DNA from: G963662605 sp963662605
Lineage (GTDB): Bacteria > Bacteroidota > Ignavibacteria > Ignavibacteriales > Ignavibacteriaceae
NCBI GenBank assembly: GCA_963662605.1
Contig: OY759785.1
Location: 1,612,001 to 1,676,000 of the forward strand
DNA length: 64,000 nt
Reading direction: 5' to 3'
Part shown: positions 1 through 10,200 of the stretch, in pieces
How the letters are laid out: each line of letters begins with the position of its first letter
Position numbering within the stretch: position 1 is the stretch's first letter
Program-made: the position numbers and the translations under genes
Notes under the pieces: model-generated
What the model was told of the DNA's origin: nothing
Database searches by the model: none
Seen by the model: only the letters and a program-made list of their open reading frames with translations

Positions 1-2
1 GC

Positions 3-476
3 CGGTTCAACGCCGACAATTATATATTCACGTATGAATATTATCCGAGTCAGGTGCTTAAGATTTTCGGACATTATCAGTACCTTTCAATCTCTGATGG
101 AAATCAGGGGAATGATATTTTGTTCAAGATAGGCAGAAAATTGGGTGATGGTGCTACCGGTGGATACGAATACAATATGACCAATTATTCAAGAAATTCG
201 GGGCTGTATTACGCTCCGCAGCATTTTGAAGCTCATAGCATATGGGGCGAGTACGAGTACCCATACGATGAAGAGTGGACAATGACAGTCGGAGGAAAAC
301 TCGGTTATGTTCCTTCGAGCGATTTTATTATTAAAGAATTAAATGGCCGTGTAATCTATAAACCTTCTGATCGGTTTATATTCTCCGCTACGGCGGCAAT
401 CGGCGAGTCTTCACGCGAAGACACTTCATACAAATACGTTTCCGGATTTTTCTCAATCTATTACACCATGTTCTAA
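3..476 (+). CDS. C-terminal part of an outer-membrane beta-barrel protein (5' end outside window)
   Basis: The frame is open from the first bases, so the gene begins outside the window and about 157 residues remain. The sequence alternates aromatic and polar residues in short strands rich in Tyr, Gly and Phe, and ends in Tyr-Tyr-Thr-Met-Phe. A terminal Phe is the usual last-strand signature of outer-membrane barrels recognised by the BAM machinery. It lies upstream of and in the same direction as an SGNH hydrolase and a processive glycosyltransferase, so it could be the export porin of a polysaccharide system, in the way PgaA or BcsC are. That role is inference from position. A strong hairpin follows the stop codon. 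Confidence 0.6.
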   Translation, partial: RFNADNYIFTYEYYPSQVLKIFGHYQYLSISDGNQGNDILFKIGRKLGDGATGGYEYNMTNYSRNSGLYYAPQHFEAHSIWGEYEYPYDEEWTMTVGGKLGYVPSSDFIIKELNGRVIYKPSDRFIFSATAAIGESSREDTSYKYVSGFFSIYYTMF

Positions 477-485
477 GTTTTTTTA

Positions 486-545
486 GGTGAAGCATATTAT
501 CGGTTATGTTTATATTTGCAGATAATATGCTTCACCTTTATATTA
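486..545 (+). terminator. Long perfect hairpin, probable terminator or attenuator
   Basis: Positions 486-501 (GGTGAAGCATATTATC) are perfectly complementary to 521-536, giving a 16-bp stem with a 19-nt loop, followed by a T-rich stretch. It sits between the barrel gene and the SGNH gene, so it may end the upstream transcript or reduce read-through. The T tract is interrupted by A, so efficiency is uncertain. Confidence 0.55.
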
Positions 546-607
546 TTTAGTCAATTGTTGTAAATATCTTAGTAGACCTGAGTTGATATTCATTAAGTAC
601 GGTTAAG

Positions 608-1909
608 ATGGTAAAGTTAACAAACACACTGCTTTTTCTTCTGGTTTCGGTTATATTTTTAGTAAGCCCTCATGGCAATGGGACATCGGGTTTAAACGAA
701 CCAAAATTACAATATTCCGCTTTACTTCCGTTTGCTCCATCTGTAGCAGCTTATCCGCATGCGTCCCCGGAGACAGTACCGGCGGGTTTTATAGTGCTGC
801 ATGGGAAAAAGACCGCAATAAAAGGTAACACTTCACAACTCCGTTCATTTTTTGATGCCTTATCCAAAGCGAAGCAAAAACGAATTCACATCGCGCATTG
901 GGGCGATTCAATTATTATGGGTGATGTTATATCCGAGTATTTGCGGGAAAATTTGCAAAAACAATTCGGCGGCGATGGAGCAGGATTTGTTTCGATTAAA
1001 ACCGATGAGATACGCTCAACCACCAGAGTAAGTTTTTCGAGTGATTGGCAGGAATCGTCTCTCTTTACCCGCAATCAAAACAAGCTGCCATTAGGCATAA
1101 ATGGCGCTGTGTTCATGCCCTCCGAAGGGAGCTGGGTCAAATATGAAGTCGGAAGATTTAATAACCATTACCGCACATTCTCATCCGGTAAACTCTTCTA
1201 TGCCAATGCGCCGCAGGGGGCATCTGTTACTTGTACATTCAGCAATCATACGGTACAAACGTTTCAGTTGGAGAGCGGAAAAAATTTAAAAAAACTTGAT
1301 ATCTGGTTTCCATCGGGCTCTACTTTTGTAACCATCACCTTTCGCTCATGCGCCGGGGGATATTTTTACGGTGTGAGCTTTGAGAATGGTGACGGAGTGT
1401 ATGTTGATAATTTCCCGATCCGTGGAAATACGGGGGTGGGATTAGGGGAGATACCGATTAACGTATTACGTGAATTTAATTCATACATGAACTATAAATT
1501 CCTGATTATCAATTTCGGGGTTAACATTGTTTCGAACCAATACTCGAACTATGTCTGGTATGAATCGCAAATGTCCAAAGTGATTGATTATTTGCAGCAG
1601 GCATTTCCGCAAACAAGTATTTTACTGGTCAGTGTCGGCGATAAAGGAATTAAAAAAGGTTCAAACTTTATAACCGATCCGGGCATCCCCTTACTGTTAC
1701 GCTCGCAGGAAAAAATTGTCAGCCAGCGAAACATCGGATACTGGAATATGTTTGAGGCGATGGGTGGCACAAACATTATTAGTGATTGGGTTGACACAAC
1801 ACCGGCGTTGGCATATAAAGATTATTGCCACCTTACAAATAACGGCGGCAAAGTGATTGCCGATTTGTTAACCGATGCATTATATGATGAGATGAAAAAA
1901 TCTCATTAA
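608..1909 (+). CDS. Secreted SGNH/GDSL-family hydrolase or O-acyltransferase/esterase
   Basis: This 433-residue protein starts with a hydrophobic signal peptide (about residues 5-22). The SGNH blocks are visible: block I is His-Trp-Gly-Asp-Ser with the nucleophile at Ser101, an Asn in the later Phe-Gly-Val-Asn stretch matches block III, and block V is Asp405-Tyr-Cys-His408. Between them, a roughly 150-residue beta-rich insert resembles the carbohydrate-binding portion of AlgX- or peptidoglycan O-acetylation-type SGNH proteins. The catalytic set appears complete, so an active periplasmic esterase or acetyltransferase is likely. Its place before a cellulose-synthase-like glycosyltransferase suggests it modifies the polymer during export. 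The substrate cannot be read from sequence. Confidence 0.75.
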   Translation: MVKLTNTLLFLLVSVIFLVSPHGNGTSGLNEPKLQYSALLPFAPSVAAYPHASPETVPAGFIVLHGKKTAIKGNTSQLRSFFDALSKAKQKRIHIAHWGDSIIMGDVISEYLRENLQKQFGGDGAGFVSIKTDEIRSTTRVSFSSDWQESSLFTRNQNKLPLGINGAVFMPSEGSWVKYEVGRFNNHYRTFSSGKLFYANAPQGASVTCTFSNHTVQTFQLESGKNLKKLDIWFPSGSTFVTITFRSCAGGYFYGVSFENGDGVYVDNFPIRGNTGVGLGEIPINVLREFNSYMNYKFLIINFGVNIVSNQYSNYVWYESQMSKVIDYLQQAFPQTSILLVSVGDKGIKKGSNFITDPGIPLLLRSQEKIVSQRNIGYWNMFEAMGGTNIISDWVDTTPALAYKDYCHLTNNGGKVIADLLTDALYDEMKKSH

Positions 1910-2126
1910 CTATTCAGCAATAATCTCATTTTAGTCGCTGTAGGTTGCAATTTAGTGCGAAAATAGCACAGTGTATCATCTTAAGACCCGTAGAGAAATA
2001 GTGTATCATATTGAAACAATGTCATTTCTGCGATTGTAGTATTCTCCCAATTTATCGGTTTTTTTTGTGGCATAATCTTTGCTAAATTAAAGATATACTT
2101 TAATACGAATTATGTAACTTATTATA
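1910..2126. promoter_or_regulatory. Intergenic region with a direct repeat 30 nt apart
   Basis: The 217-nt gap before the glycosyltransferase gene contains GTGTATCAT twice, at 1971 and 2001, exactly 30 nt apart and therefore close to three helical turns. Such spacing suits a dimeric or multimeric DNA-binding regulator acting on the downstream genes. No clear promoter consensus was recognised, so this is a suggestion only. Confidence 0.25.
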
Positions 2127-3536
2127 ATGAATGCAAATCAGAAAATACGACAAACGTCTATAACCGTTAAGAACACTGAAGCTTCTGACGGTGTTAAGAC
2201 CGATAAAAAGAGACTTATTCTGCGAAGAATATTTTACTCCGGAGCCAGTTCTTTTCTGTTAATCGCGATTATTGCTTATTCCCTCCCTTATACCGTTCTC
2301 TCGATAAGTTCTTTAGTTGAATATGCTACGCTGGTTTCGCTTTTTGTATTTCTTACCGTACTTCTGATGAGGTATTTTGTTGTCTTACTTACGGCATATA
2401 TATATTTAACAAAATATACCTTCGCAAAGAAAGAAGGATACTTCCCATTCGTATCAATTTTAGTCCCTGTGTATAATGAGGGCATGGTTGTAAAAGACTC
2501 TATTCAGTCGCTTCTGGAACTTGACTACTCCAATTATGAGATTATCGTAATTAATGACGGTTCAACAGATGATACCAAAGAAGTTGCCGAAACAATGGTT
2601 GGGTATCAAAGGGGTAAATACTCTGAAGTAAAAGTATCCCTTATCAATAAACCGAACGGCGGTAAAGCCCGCGCATTAAATGCAGGCATCAGTTATTCAA
2701 AGGCAGAGATTGTCTTGTGCATGGATGGTGACTCCCAGCTTTCGGAGGATTCTGTAAGAATGGCAGTCCGTCATTTTGTTGATCCGGCAATCGGTGCGGT
2801 GGCAGGAAATGTAAAAGTACTTAACCGTCATAAACTATTTACCGACCTTCAGGCACTTGAGTATATTGAAGGCTTGAATATGGCTCGTGCCTCACAGAGT
2901 TTCTTTAAATTAGTAAATATTATACCGGGTCCTATCGGAGTGTTCCGGAAAAAGGCAATCGAAGATGCCGGTTATTATTCAAGCGATACATTTGCTGAAG
3001 ATGCCGATTTGACATTAAAAATTTTAGCCCACGGATGGAGAATCTATTACGAACCCCGGGCAATTTCGTATACGGAAGCGCCTGTGAAGCTGCAACAATT
3101 ATTGAAACAAAGATATCGTTGGACACGTGGAATTTTGCAGGCTATTCGCAAACATAAAAGACTTCTCTATAATCCAACAATCAACTTTGGCGATTCGGCT
3201 ATTTTGTGGCTGATGTTTTATGAAGCGTTAATTTGGCCGACAATGAATATCTTCTCAAACCTGTTCTTTATATTCGTTGCTTTGGCTTATGGATTTTCGA
3301 GTTTAATCTTTTTCTGGTGGGCAGGTTTGGCTTTACTGGATTTAACGTCTGCTATCTATTGTGTGGCAGTTGAAAAAGAAGAATTTAGATTAGTGCCTTA
3401 TGCAATTATTTATCGTATGTTCTTCATCCTTACTATTGATATATGTAAGGTGATGTCCACGATAGAAGAATTCCTCGGTTTCCAAATGACCTGGGGAAAA
3501 CTTGAGCGCATTGGCTCTACAAGTACTAAGGTTTGA
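2127..3536 (+). CDS. Processive family 2 glycosyltransferase (polysaccharide synthase, PgaC/BcsA-like)
   Basis: A 469-residue inner-membrane synthase. Two N-terminal membrane segments (about 36-60 and 68-96) precede a cytoplasmic GT-A domain. The domain shows Asp-Gly-Ser-Thr-Asp-Asp (144-149), the metal-binding Asp-Gly-Asp (200-202), the catalytic-base region Glu-Asp near 291-292 and the Gln-Arg-Tyr-Arg-Trp (QxxRW) acceptor-channel motif at 328-332. QxxRW marks processive synthases such as cellulose, chitin, hyaluronan and poly-GlcNAc synthases. C-terminal membrane helices follow (about 355-420). No PilZ domain is visible, so it is closer in layout to PgaC than to BcsA. Flanking genes for a barrel, an SGNH enzyme and a deacetylase-like protein suggest a complete secretion locus. 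The sugar used is unknown. Confidence 0.85.
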   Translation: MNANQKIRQTSITVKNTEASDGVKTDKKRLILRRIFYSGASSFLLIAIIAYSLPYTVLSISSLVEYATLVSLFVFLTVLLMRYFVVLLTAYIYLTKYTFAKKEGYFPFVSILVPVYNEGMVVKDSIQSLLELDYSNYEIIVINDGSTDDTKEVAETMVGYQRGKYSEVKVSLINKPNGGKARALNAGISYSKAEIVLCMDGDSQLSEDSVRMAVRHFVDPAIGAVAGNVKVLNRHKLFTDLQALEYIEGLNMARASQSFFKLVNIIPGPIGVFRKKAIEDAGYYSSDTFAEDADLTLKILAHGWRIYYEPRAISYTEAPVKLQQLLKQRYRWTRGILQAIRKHKRLLYNPTINFGDSAILWLMFYEALIWPTMNIFSNLFFIFVALAYGFSSLIFFWWAGLALLDLTSAIYCVAVEKEEFRLVPYAIIYRMFFILTIDICKVMSTIEEFLGFQMTWGKLERIGSTSTKV

Positions 3537-3556
3537 AATAGGAAAGGTATATAATA

Positions 3557-4006
3557 ATGGAACTTATCCCCATACTTGCAACGATTATCCTGATGGCAAC
3601 GATCAGTACGTTCTTTCTTGCTATCGGTGCTTACGTTCTCTATAAAATTAGAGAAAAACAGGGTGCGCAAGTTGAAGCTATTCAACCGGCAACCATTCAG
3701 GCAGAACTGATTACACCTGAAGCTTTAGCAGAGTTAGCTCCGGTCGCAGAGCACGTTCCAGTGCACGCCCCCCGCGTATTTGAGCGTATGCCTACTCCTG
3801 CTTCTGCTCCGGATCCGATATTCGTTCCCGGTAGAGTTACTCAGCAAACGACACCTCAGACCGCACAACAGCGTGCTCAGGTCGCGAGACCGGGTCCGGG
3901 ACCGGTTCAAGCCAAACCCGGCGAACAGAAATTTATGAAATATACAGCTGAAGGTTACGTCGCGCCTAAAGAAGAGAAAAAACAAGGAGCTGTTAAGTGG
4001 CGTTAA
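3557..4006 (+). CDS. Small one-TM protein with Pro/Ala-rich tail, accessory to the glycosyltransferase
   Basis: A 149-residue protein with one N-terminal membrane helix (about residues 4-28) followed by a basic stop-transfer segment and a long Pro/Ala/Gln-rich region that is probably disordered. The last 25 residues are charged. It starts 20 nt after the glycosyltransferase stop and overlaps the next gene by 10 nt, which indicates translational coupling. By position it could serve as a PgaD-like membrane partner of the synthase, although PgaD normally has two helices. No family was recognised. Confidence 0.6.
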   Translation: MELIPILATIILMATISTFFLAIGAYVLYKIREKQGAQVEAIQPATIQAELITPEALAELAPVAEHVPVHAPRVFERMPTPASAPDPIFVPGRVTQQTTPQTAQQRAQVARPGPGPVQAKPGEQKFMKYTAEGYVAPKEEKKQGAVKWR

Positions 4007-5898
4007 AGTTAAAGAAAAGAGGTTCAATCAACTCTCTTTTACTTTTAATTTCCGGTATCATAATCCTTGCAGGATCTTTCTTTACGTATATTTATGTACT
4101 GAGAGGCGTATACGGAAAATTCGATTTCGGAAAAAACTTCAGCAGCCTTTCATTCGGTACGTATGCCGTTGACAGCAAGGATTTGAAGATTGCCATTCTT
4201 TACTCGAAGAATACCGAAGAAATGCTGGTCGAGGGTAATACCTGGATTAGCGATAATGTTGTTTCGTGGAAAAAGACATTAACAAATTATCAGATGAATT
4301 ATACGGTTATTCAGGATTCCGATGTTGAAAAAGGCAGACTGAACGGTTATCATCTGCTTATCATGCCGGGAACTAAATCACTTAGTGATCTTGAATATAA
4401 CCAGGTTAAAAAGTTTATTAATGATGGGGGCTCAATACTTGCAACAAGTGGTGCTCCGGGTTCCTATTCGGATGATAAGAAGTGGAGAGGATGGGAGTTC
4501 TTTCAGCAAGTATTCGGTTTAAAGTTTCAGAAAGAAATATCCAAAGAAGAAATTTCACGGATTCAGACTCTGCGTGGCGGTTTTCCTCTGACTGCAAACA
4601 TACCAACCGGATATCCGTTACGTCTTGCAACATGGGATATTCCGATTCAATCTTTGGTCATTGAACCGCGTACTTCTCAAATTGGGTTCTGGTATGATCC
4701 ACACCGTGATACCGGTCTGGTGCATGAAAAACTTTTGGAAAGCTGTGGAATTGCTAACGGCACATACGGAAAAGGCCGTTTTGTATGGTTAGGTTTTGAA
4801 CTGAATTCCGTACTCGGAGGTCAGGATTCTTACATTTATTTAGACAGGTTATTAAAAAATAGTTTAAACTGGTTATTATACCGTCCTATTGCGAACGTTC
4901 AGGATTGGCCTGCCGATTACAAAGGTGCAGCTATTATTTTGCCTATTATTAACAGTGAGCCTGATCAGATTGCGAATTTACTGCCTATACTTCGGGCAAA
5001 AAGAGTTAAAGCAGATTTTCTGATTGATCCCGCTGTTGCTGAATCGAACCCCGGCATCGTGAAAATGATTGCGTCGTATGGCGATATCGGCGTTATTCTT
5101 GACATAGGTTATCTGAACTCAGTTAATGATACCATCAACAAACTGAATAACCTTAATACACAAATCAGTAAAATCAAAGATGCCACGGCAAAAATTAAAG
5201 GTTCATCGAATAAAGATGTTATTGGCGTAATGCCGATGTTCGGGTTATACGATGATAATACGGTCAATTCAATTGCTCAGACCGGATTGAAGTATATTTT
5301 TTCGGATTCCTTGAGCGACCGTTCGGTACCCAAAGTCGTTATAAAAGGTAAGAATCCTATTATCGTTATTTCGAAAACGGCTCGTGATGATTATGAGGTT
5401 ATCCGCGATTTGGGTTTGACCAATAATGATTTTCAGGTTTATACATATAACGAAGATATTGAAAAATTGCAATTTGAAGGCGGTCTGTATGTATTTAAAA
5501 TACACAGTAACCTTCAATGTCATAGAGAGTATGTTAATGTTGTCGGTGAAGTTATAGATTCACTGCGTGCGAAACACATCTGGGTAACCACGGCAAGTGA
5601 ACTGCATAGGTGGTGGGCAATGAGAAATAAGGTCGAGATGCGCGTTGAACAGAGAAGCATGAACCGCGTTGCAGTAACAATTTCAAATTCGGGCAAGGAA
5701 GATTTATCTGACTTTGTCGTGAATGTTGACTTACAGGTTGCGGTAAAAGATATTGTAATCTCTTCAGAAATTATCGGTACAAAGCTGCCTGATAAGAATT
5801 ATGATCCGGTATCACATAATCTCGAAATGCGTCTGAAAGGTTTAAAAGCAGGCGAGTCCAGACTATATTTTATTGATTACTCCCGGGTTAATGGTTAA
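3997..5898 (+). CDS. Membrane-anchored protein with glutamine-amidotransferase-like and degenerate polysaccharide-deacetylase-like domains
   Basis: The GTG start is supported by AAGGAG eight nt upstream and by the overlap with the preceding gene. The 633-residue protein has one N-terminal membrane segment (about 12-32), so most of it is periplasmic. Residues about 60-290 look like a flavodoxin/GATase-like fold (motif LLIMPGTKSLSDLEY). Residues about 300-540 resemble a NodB-type TIM-barrel deacetylase, with a core reading AAIILPIINSEP where active enzymes usually carry the Asp-Asp metal motif. That replacement suggests a non-catalytic or divergent domain. The last 80 residues look like an Ig-type beta domain. 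By position it may act like PgaB or PelA on the nascent polymer; this is inference. Confidence 0.6.
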   Translation: MALKLKKRGSINSLLLLISGIIILAGSFFTYIYVLRGVYGKFDFGKNFSSLSFGTYAVDSKDLKIAILYSKNTEEMLVEGNTWISDNVVSWKKTLTNYQMNYTVIQDSDVEKGRLNGYHLLIMPGTKSLSDLEYNQVKKFINDGGSILATSGAPGSYSDDKKWRGWEFFQQVFGLKFQKEISKEEISRIQTLRGGFPLTANIPTGYPLRLATWDIPIQSLVIEPRTSQIGFWYDPHRDTGLVHEKLLESCGIANGTYGKGRFVWLGFELNSVLGGQDSYIYLDRLLKNSLNWLLYRPIANVQDWPADYKGAAIILPIINSEPDQIANLLPILRAKRVKADFLIDPAVAESNPGIVKMIASYGDIGVILDIGYLNSVNDTINKLNNLNTQISKIKDATAKIKGSSNKDVIGVMPMFGLYDDNTVNSIAQTGLKYIFSDSLSDRSVPKVVIKGKNPIIVISKTARDDYEVIRDLGLTNNDFQVYTYNEDIEKLQFEGGLYVFKIHSNLQCHREYVNVVGEVIDSLRAKHIWVTTASELHRWWAMRNKVEMRVEQRSMNRVAVTISNSGKEDLSDFVVNVDLQVAVKDIVISSEIIGTKLPDKNYDPVSHNLEMRLKGLKAGESRLYFIDYSRVNG

Positions 5899-5906
5899 AA
5901 CAGAAT

Positions 5907-7244
5907 ATGAATATGAAACGGTTTATTCCAGTTCCGGTATTGTTTTTTAGCGCGTTAGTACTTGCCGCCTTTTCAGGCTGTGCGGATAGCGTGAGCACAA
6001 GCGATAAACTTCCGCCGAGTATTAGCGTATATTCTCCATTGAGTGATTCTACGGTAACATACGGAAAGACATACGTCAGTTACGACGTTTCGGATGACCA
6101 GGGCGTCAGCTATATTGATATTTATGCATATCGCAGCAGTGATAATGATTTACTATTCGGTGCGCGCTTCACGGTTTCCGGAAGCACTAAGCCTAATGTT
6201 TATTTTGATCTTGATTCTGCTAAATCGGTCGGTAAGCGTATTTACTATTTTATGATCGCTGTTGATAAAGGCGGAAATCAGAAGTATAGTGATACATTAA
6301 AAAATATCTACGTTGCAAAAACATTGACCGTTCCACCGGCACCTTATAATCTAACCATTACCAGATTGTTGAATTCAAGAACTTTAAATATCAGCTGGTC
6401 GGATTCGGCTAAATATGTATCGCAATATTCATTGGAACGAAGAATAGGTTCAACCGGTTCGTTCTATGTCATCCAGACTCTTGCAGGCGGGTATTTTAAT
6501 ACGAACGACAGCAATGTTGATACAACCGTGACCTACTATTATAGGATACGGTCGAAAAATGAAATGGGCTATTCGGAATTTTCAAATGAAGCCAATTCCA
6601 GCGGAACAGGCGGCAGCGGCAGCCTTCCGGCTCCTACGAATCTTGTGGTTACGGCTCTTAACACCTCCTCCGATAGTTTGGTTTGGAAAAACAATACGGT
6701 AGGGAATTTCATTCGGATTGAAAGACGGGCAGATGGCTATGATACATTTACCGGTTTAGCAAATCTTAGTCCGACATCAACATATTATGTGGACGCATCA
6801 GGTTTATCGGCGCAAGCTAAATATTATTATCGCATCAAAGTTTTTTCCGGAAATGATTCTGCCTGGTCAAATGAAGCAAGCGTCACAATGCTTCCGTTTG
6901 ATATTCCGGCGCCGACAGCCTTAAAGGCAGTAGTGGCTACCGATACCTTGAAGAATACAAAATACGTTCATCTTTCATGGAAAGAGAGTAGTAATCAGCT
7001 TGAAACAACGGATATTGAACGAAGTGCTATAACCACAACGAATTATACCGTTATCGGGCAGGTCGAAGGGTACAATATGTCGAAAACATATACCTATGAT
7101 GATACAACTGCGTTAAAAGGCGTGGTATATTATTACCGGGTAAGAGCCCGGAGTGATACGTATAGCGTAAATTCACCATACTCAGATGCTGCATCAGCTA
7201 CGCTTCCGTCTTCCAAAATGAGGACAAGCCCGGTTAAGAAATAG
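5907..7244 (+). CDS. Fn3-repeat lipoprotein
   Basis: A 445-residue protein with a signal peptide ending in a lipobox (Ala-Ala-Phe-Ser-Gly-Cys), so it is predicted to be lipid-anchored. An Ig-like domain (about 35-130) is followed by three fibronectin type III-like repeats, beginning near residues 140, 240 and 333. Each starts with a Pro-Ala-Pro linker and contains the Ser/Val-Trp and Tyr-Tyr-Tyr/Arg-Ile-Arg strands typical of Fn3. It starts 8 nt after the preceding stop and belongs to the same transcription unit. Fn3 arrays in this position usually act in surface adhesion or carbohydrate contact, here possibly binding the exported polymer. Confidence 0.75.
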   Translation: MNMKRFIPVPVLFFSALVLAAFSGCADSVSTSDKLPPSISVYSPLSDSTVTYGKTYVSYDVSDDQGVSYIDIYAYRSSDNDLLFGARFTVSGSTKPNVYFDLDSAKSVGKRIYYFMIAVDKGGNQKYSDTLKNIYVAKTLTVPPAPYNLTITRLLNSRTLNISWSDSAKYVSQYSLERRIGSTGSFYVIQTLAGGYFNTNDSNVDTTVTYYYRIRSKNEMGYSEFSNEANSSGTGGSGSLPAPTNLVVTALNTSSDSLVWKNNTVGNFIRIERRADGYDTFTGLANLSPTSTYYVDASGLSAQAKYYYRIKVFSGNDSAWSNEASVTMLPFDIPAPTALKAVVATDTLKNTKYVHLSWKESSNQLETTDIERSAITTTNYTVIGQVEGYNMSKTYTYDDTTALKGVVYYYRVRARSDTYSVNSPYSDAASATLPSSKMRTSPVKK

Positions 7245-7264
7245 AATTTAAAAATTGAATCACT

Positions 7265-10200
7265 ATGGAAACTATTGAACATACGGACATAAATTTCCTG
7301 ACTCGCATTACCGAAACACTCGATTCGGCAATAGTTATTTGTGATTCAAATAAGAACATCATTCTTGCCAACAGCCGCGCGCATGAGATTTTCCCGATTG
7401 AGAACGCTGTAGAAAATCTTTTTGAGATGTTTGTTATTTCCGAACATACGAAGATTAATAAATTGTTTGAGGATGTTCAAAAGCACCAGAACGGAATTAA
7501 AGAGGTTATTTCACTGTCATTAGTGAATAACAACATGTTCAAAGGCGAAGTTTCTTTGTCCGAATACACCGGCGAGACAGGCTCCAAATATTACACGCTT
7601 AATTTTAACAAAAACTTTACCGAGTCTTCGAGAAATTCAGCCGTCAAAGTTCATATTCAATCGAATGAAATTTCATCGCTTATAACGAACGAGAAAATCG
7701 CGAAGATAATTGAAGACATTAGGTCTTCGTTTCCGTTCACGTTTTTAGGGAAAAACCGGATTCAGCAGGAAATTAATAAGCTGGATGAGATATTCTGGTT
7801 GAAAGATCCTAATGATGTTTATCTTCTTGCAAATAAAAAGTTTGCTGATGCCTTAGGACTACGCCCAAGTCAGTTGGAAGGTAAAATTGAACGAAATTTC
7901 CTGCCGATATATTTTCTTGAGTTTTACAAAACGCTTGAAACGTATATAAAGGAAACGTTAAATTGCTTAGTGCTCGAAGGTGTCCCTTTCCGCGGATTTT
8001 CATCGTGGCAGAATTATCAGACGATTGAGATTCCGTTAAGTGATTCCGAAAATAACGTTTTAGCTATTATTGGAGTAGCACAACGGAAAGAAACCACCGC
8101 TGCTGCATCCGAAAGTAATAAGATTCAGGACGCTACTTTAGTTCCCATTGACAAGCTGCCGTGTGCCTTGGGAATGTTCGACAAAGATGGAACTTTGATA
8201 TCAGCTTCCAAGGCGTTCGTGGATTTACTTGAGAGTGGAAAGAATAACGCGTCAGTTGCCGATGTCTTTTCTCCACAAACAAGCATGGCAATTAAGAAGT
8301 ATGTTGATTCGGATGATGCCACTGCGTTGTACATAAAAATGACATTGAGTGGCGACGCAATGACGCAATATCAGGGCTCGGTACAAAAGATTTTTGATGA
8401 TACCCGCGTAAGGAGCTTTTGTGTATCAGTTAGCGCGATGCCGCAGGAAAGTAATTTTGAAAGTTTAATAAAGCATAAGGGTAAAATGTTCGATACATTG
8501 ATCCAATTCAATCCGGAACCTATTCTCATCTATGATGCTGAGAATCTTAGATTCCTTGAAGTAAATGAAGCGGCTCTAAATTTATACGGATATAAACGTG
8601 ATGAATTCCTGCAAATGGATTTGACCGATTTATATTCACCTGAAGATATTCAGTCCCTTCTTGATTCGTCAGCTTCAGAAGATAAGACACCCCGTTTTCA
8701 GGGACCCTTTAAGCACAGAAAGAAAGACGGAAGTACCATTCTGGTTAAGATTGCCAAGACTTCCTTTGAATTTGAAGGGAAAGAGGCTCATTTTAACATC
8801 GTAAGAAGTGCTGTTGAAGAAGAAACCAGAGCCGTTGAAAAAAATGTTATTCAAAGCTTTTTGGATAATTCATCGGACTTGATTTTTGCAACAGATATTA
8901 CCGGCTTTATTTCGGAAGTCAATCAGGCTGCCGTTAATAAGTTAGGATATGCACGCGAAAAATTGATTGGTTCTTCAATTGTTGAATTTGTTACCGATAA
9001 AAGCCGCAGTCAGGTAACAACGGGAATTTTTCACTCCGCAGGAAAAGACCCGGTCAGCGTAAACGTAGTTTTTAAAACCGCGGACGGTTTGGAAATCGGC
9101 TGCAACGTTAAGGGTCTGCCTATACTGAATGCTAAAGGCAAACCGGAATCATTTAATCTTATAGCTCAACTTGAACCTGAAGTAAAAGAGATTATCAAAG
9201 AAGTAGTTAAGGAAGTTCCGGTTGAGGTTATCAAGGAAGTATATGTTGACCGCGAACCATCCGAAAATCAATCGGGAACAACCGGACAGGTGAAAACCAG
9301 TCTGGACGCTCCGCAAGTCGGCACAATATTCCATGAAATACTTACACCTATTAATGTGATTCTTGGATTTATTCAAGAAATTAGAGAGAGTATTCAAAAT
9401 CCTTCAAGCGAACAGCAGGAAGCAATTAACTATATCAACCAGAACAGAGAGAGTCTGCTTGATATTATGAATGCTATTTCTGAATATGCTCAAGTCAGTT
9501 CCTCGATAAATGAAATTAGTCCGGCTGAACTCAACTTTGTTGAGCAGTTAGAGATAATTCAGAATGAGGAGAAAGAGTTTTTCGAGAACGTGAACAAGGA
9601 AGTTGTTCCCGGGAAAGTATCGCATTCGCTATCTTTCTATTCGGATGCTGCCAAATACAAACAGCTTCTGGATTTAATGATACGGATTTGCGCGAGACTG
9701 TCGGATGAAACAACGGTGTATGTATCAGCTCAACAATATGACGAGATGAGTTTCGTTGTATCCTTTAGAGATAATTTTTCCAGAATTTCTGAAAAACTGA
9801 TAACGAATTTTGATAACTTTATCAATAAGAGAAATATCGGTACACCAAGAGATTATCACTTGTCGCGTTATTCGTTTTCAGCAGTAAATGCGTTGATACA
9901 GGTATTAAAAGGCAAGTATGAAATTATTACAAGGTCAGGGAAACCGTATGAAATTGGACTTGTACTTCCGCTGAACCTTTTTGAGGAACATGCAATAGAA
10001 GAACCGCCTATTGAATTTCAAGAAGTTCTCAATATACAGCCTGAAACTCCAATTACAAAAGCAGTTCCATTGCCTGTAGTTGAAGAAAAACCGGTAGTGC
10101 CCGAAGAAAAGGAAGCACGGCCTGTTGTTCAAATAAAACCCGTTGAAGAAGCAGCTGTTCCTAAGCCTGCGGTTCAGGCTCCGGTTGCAGCACCTGCTGA

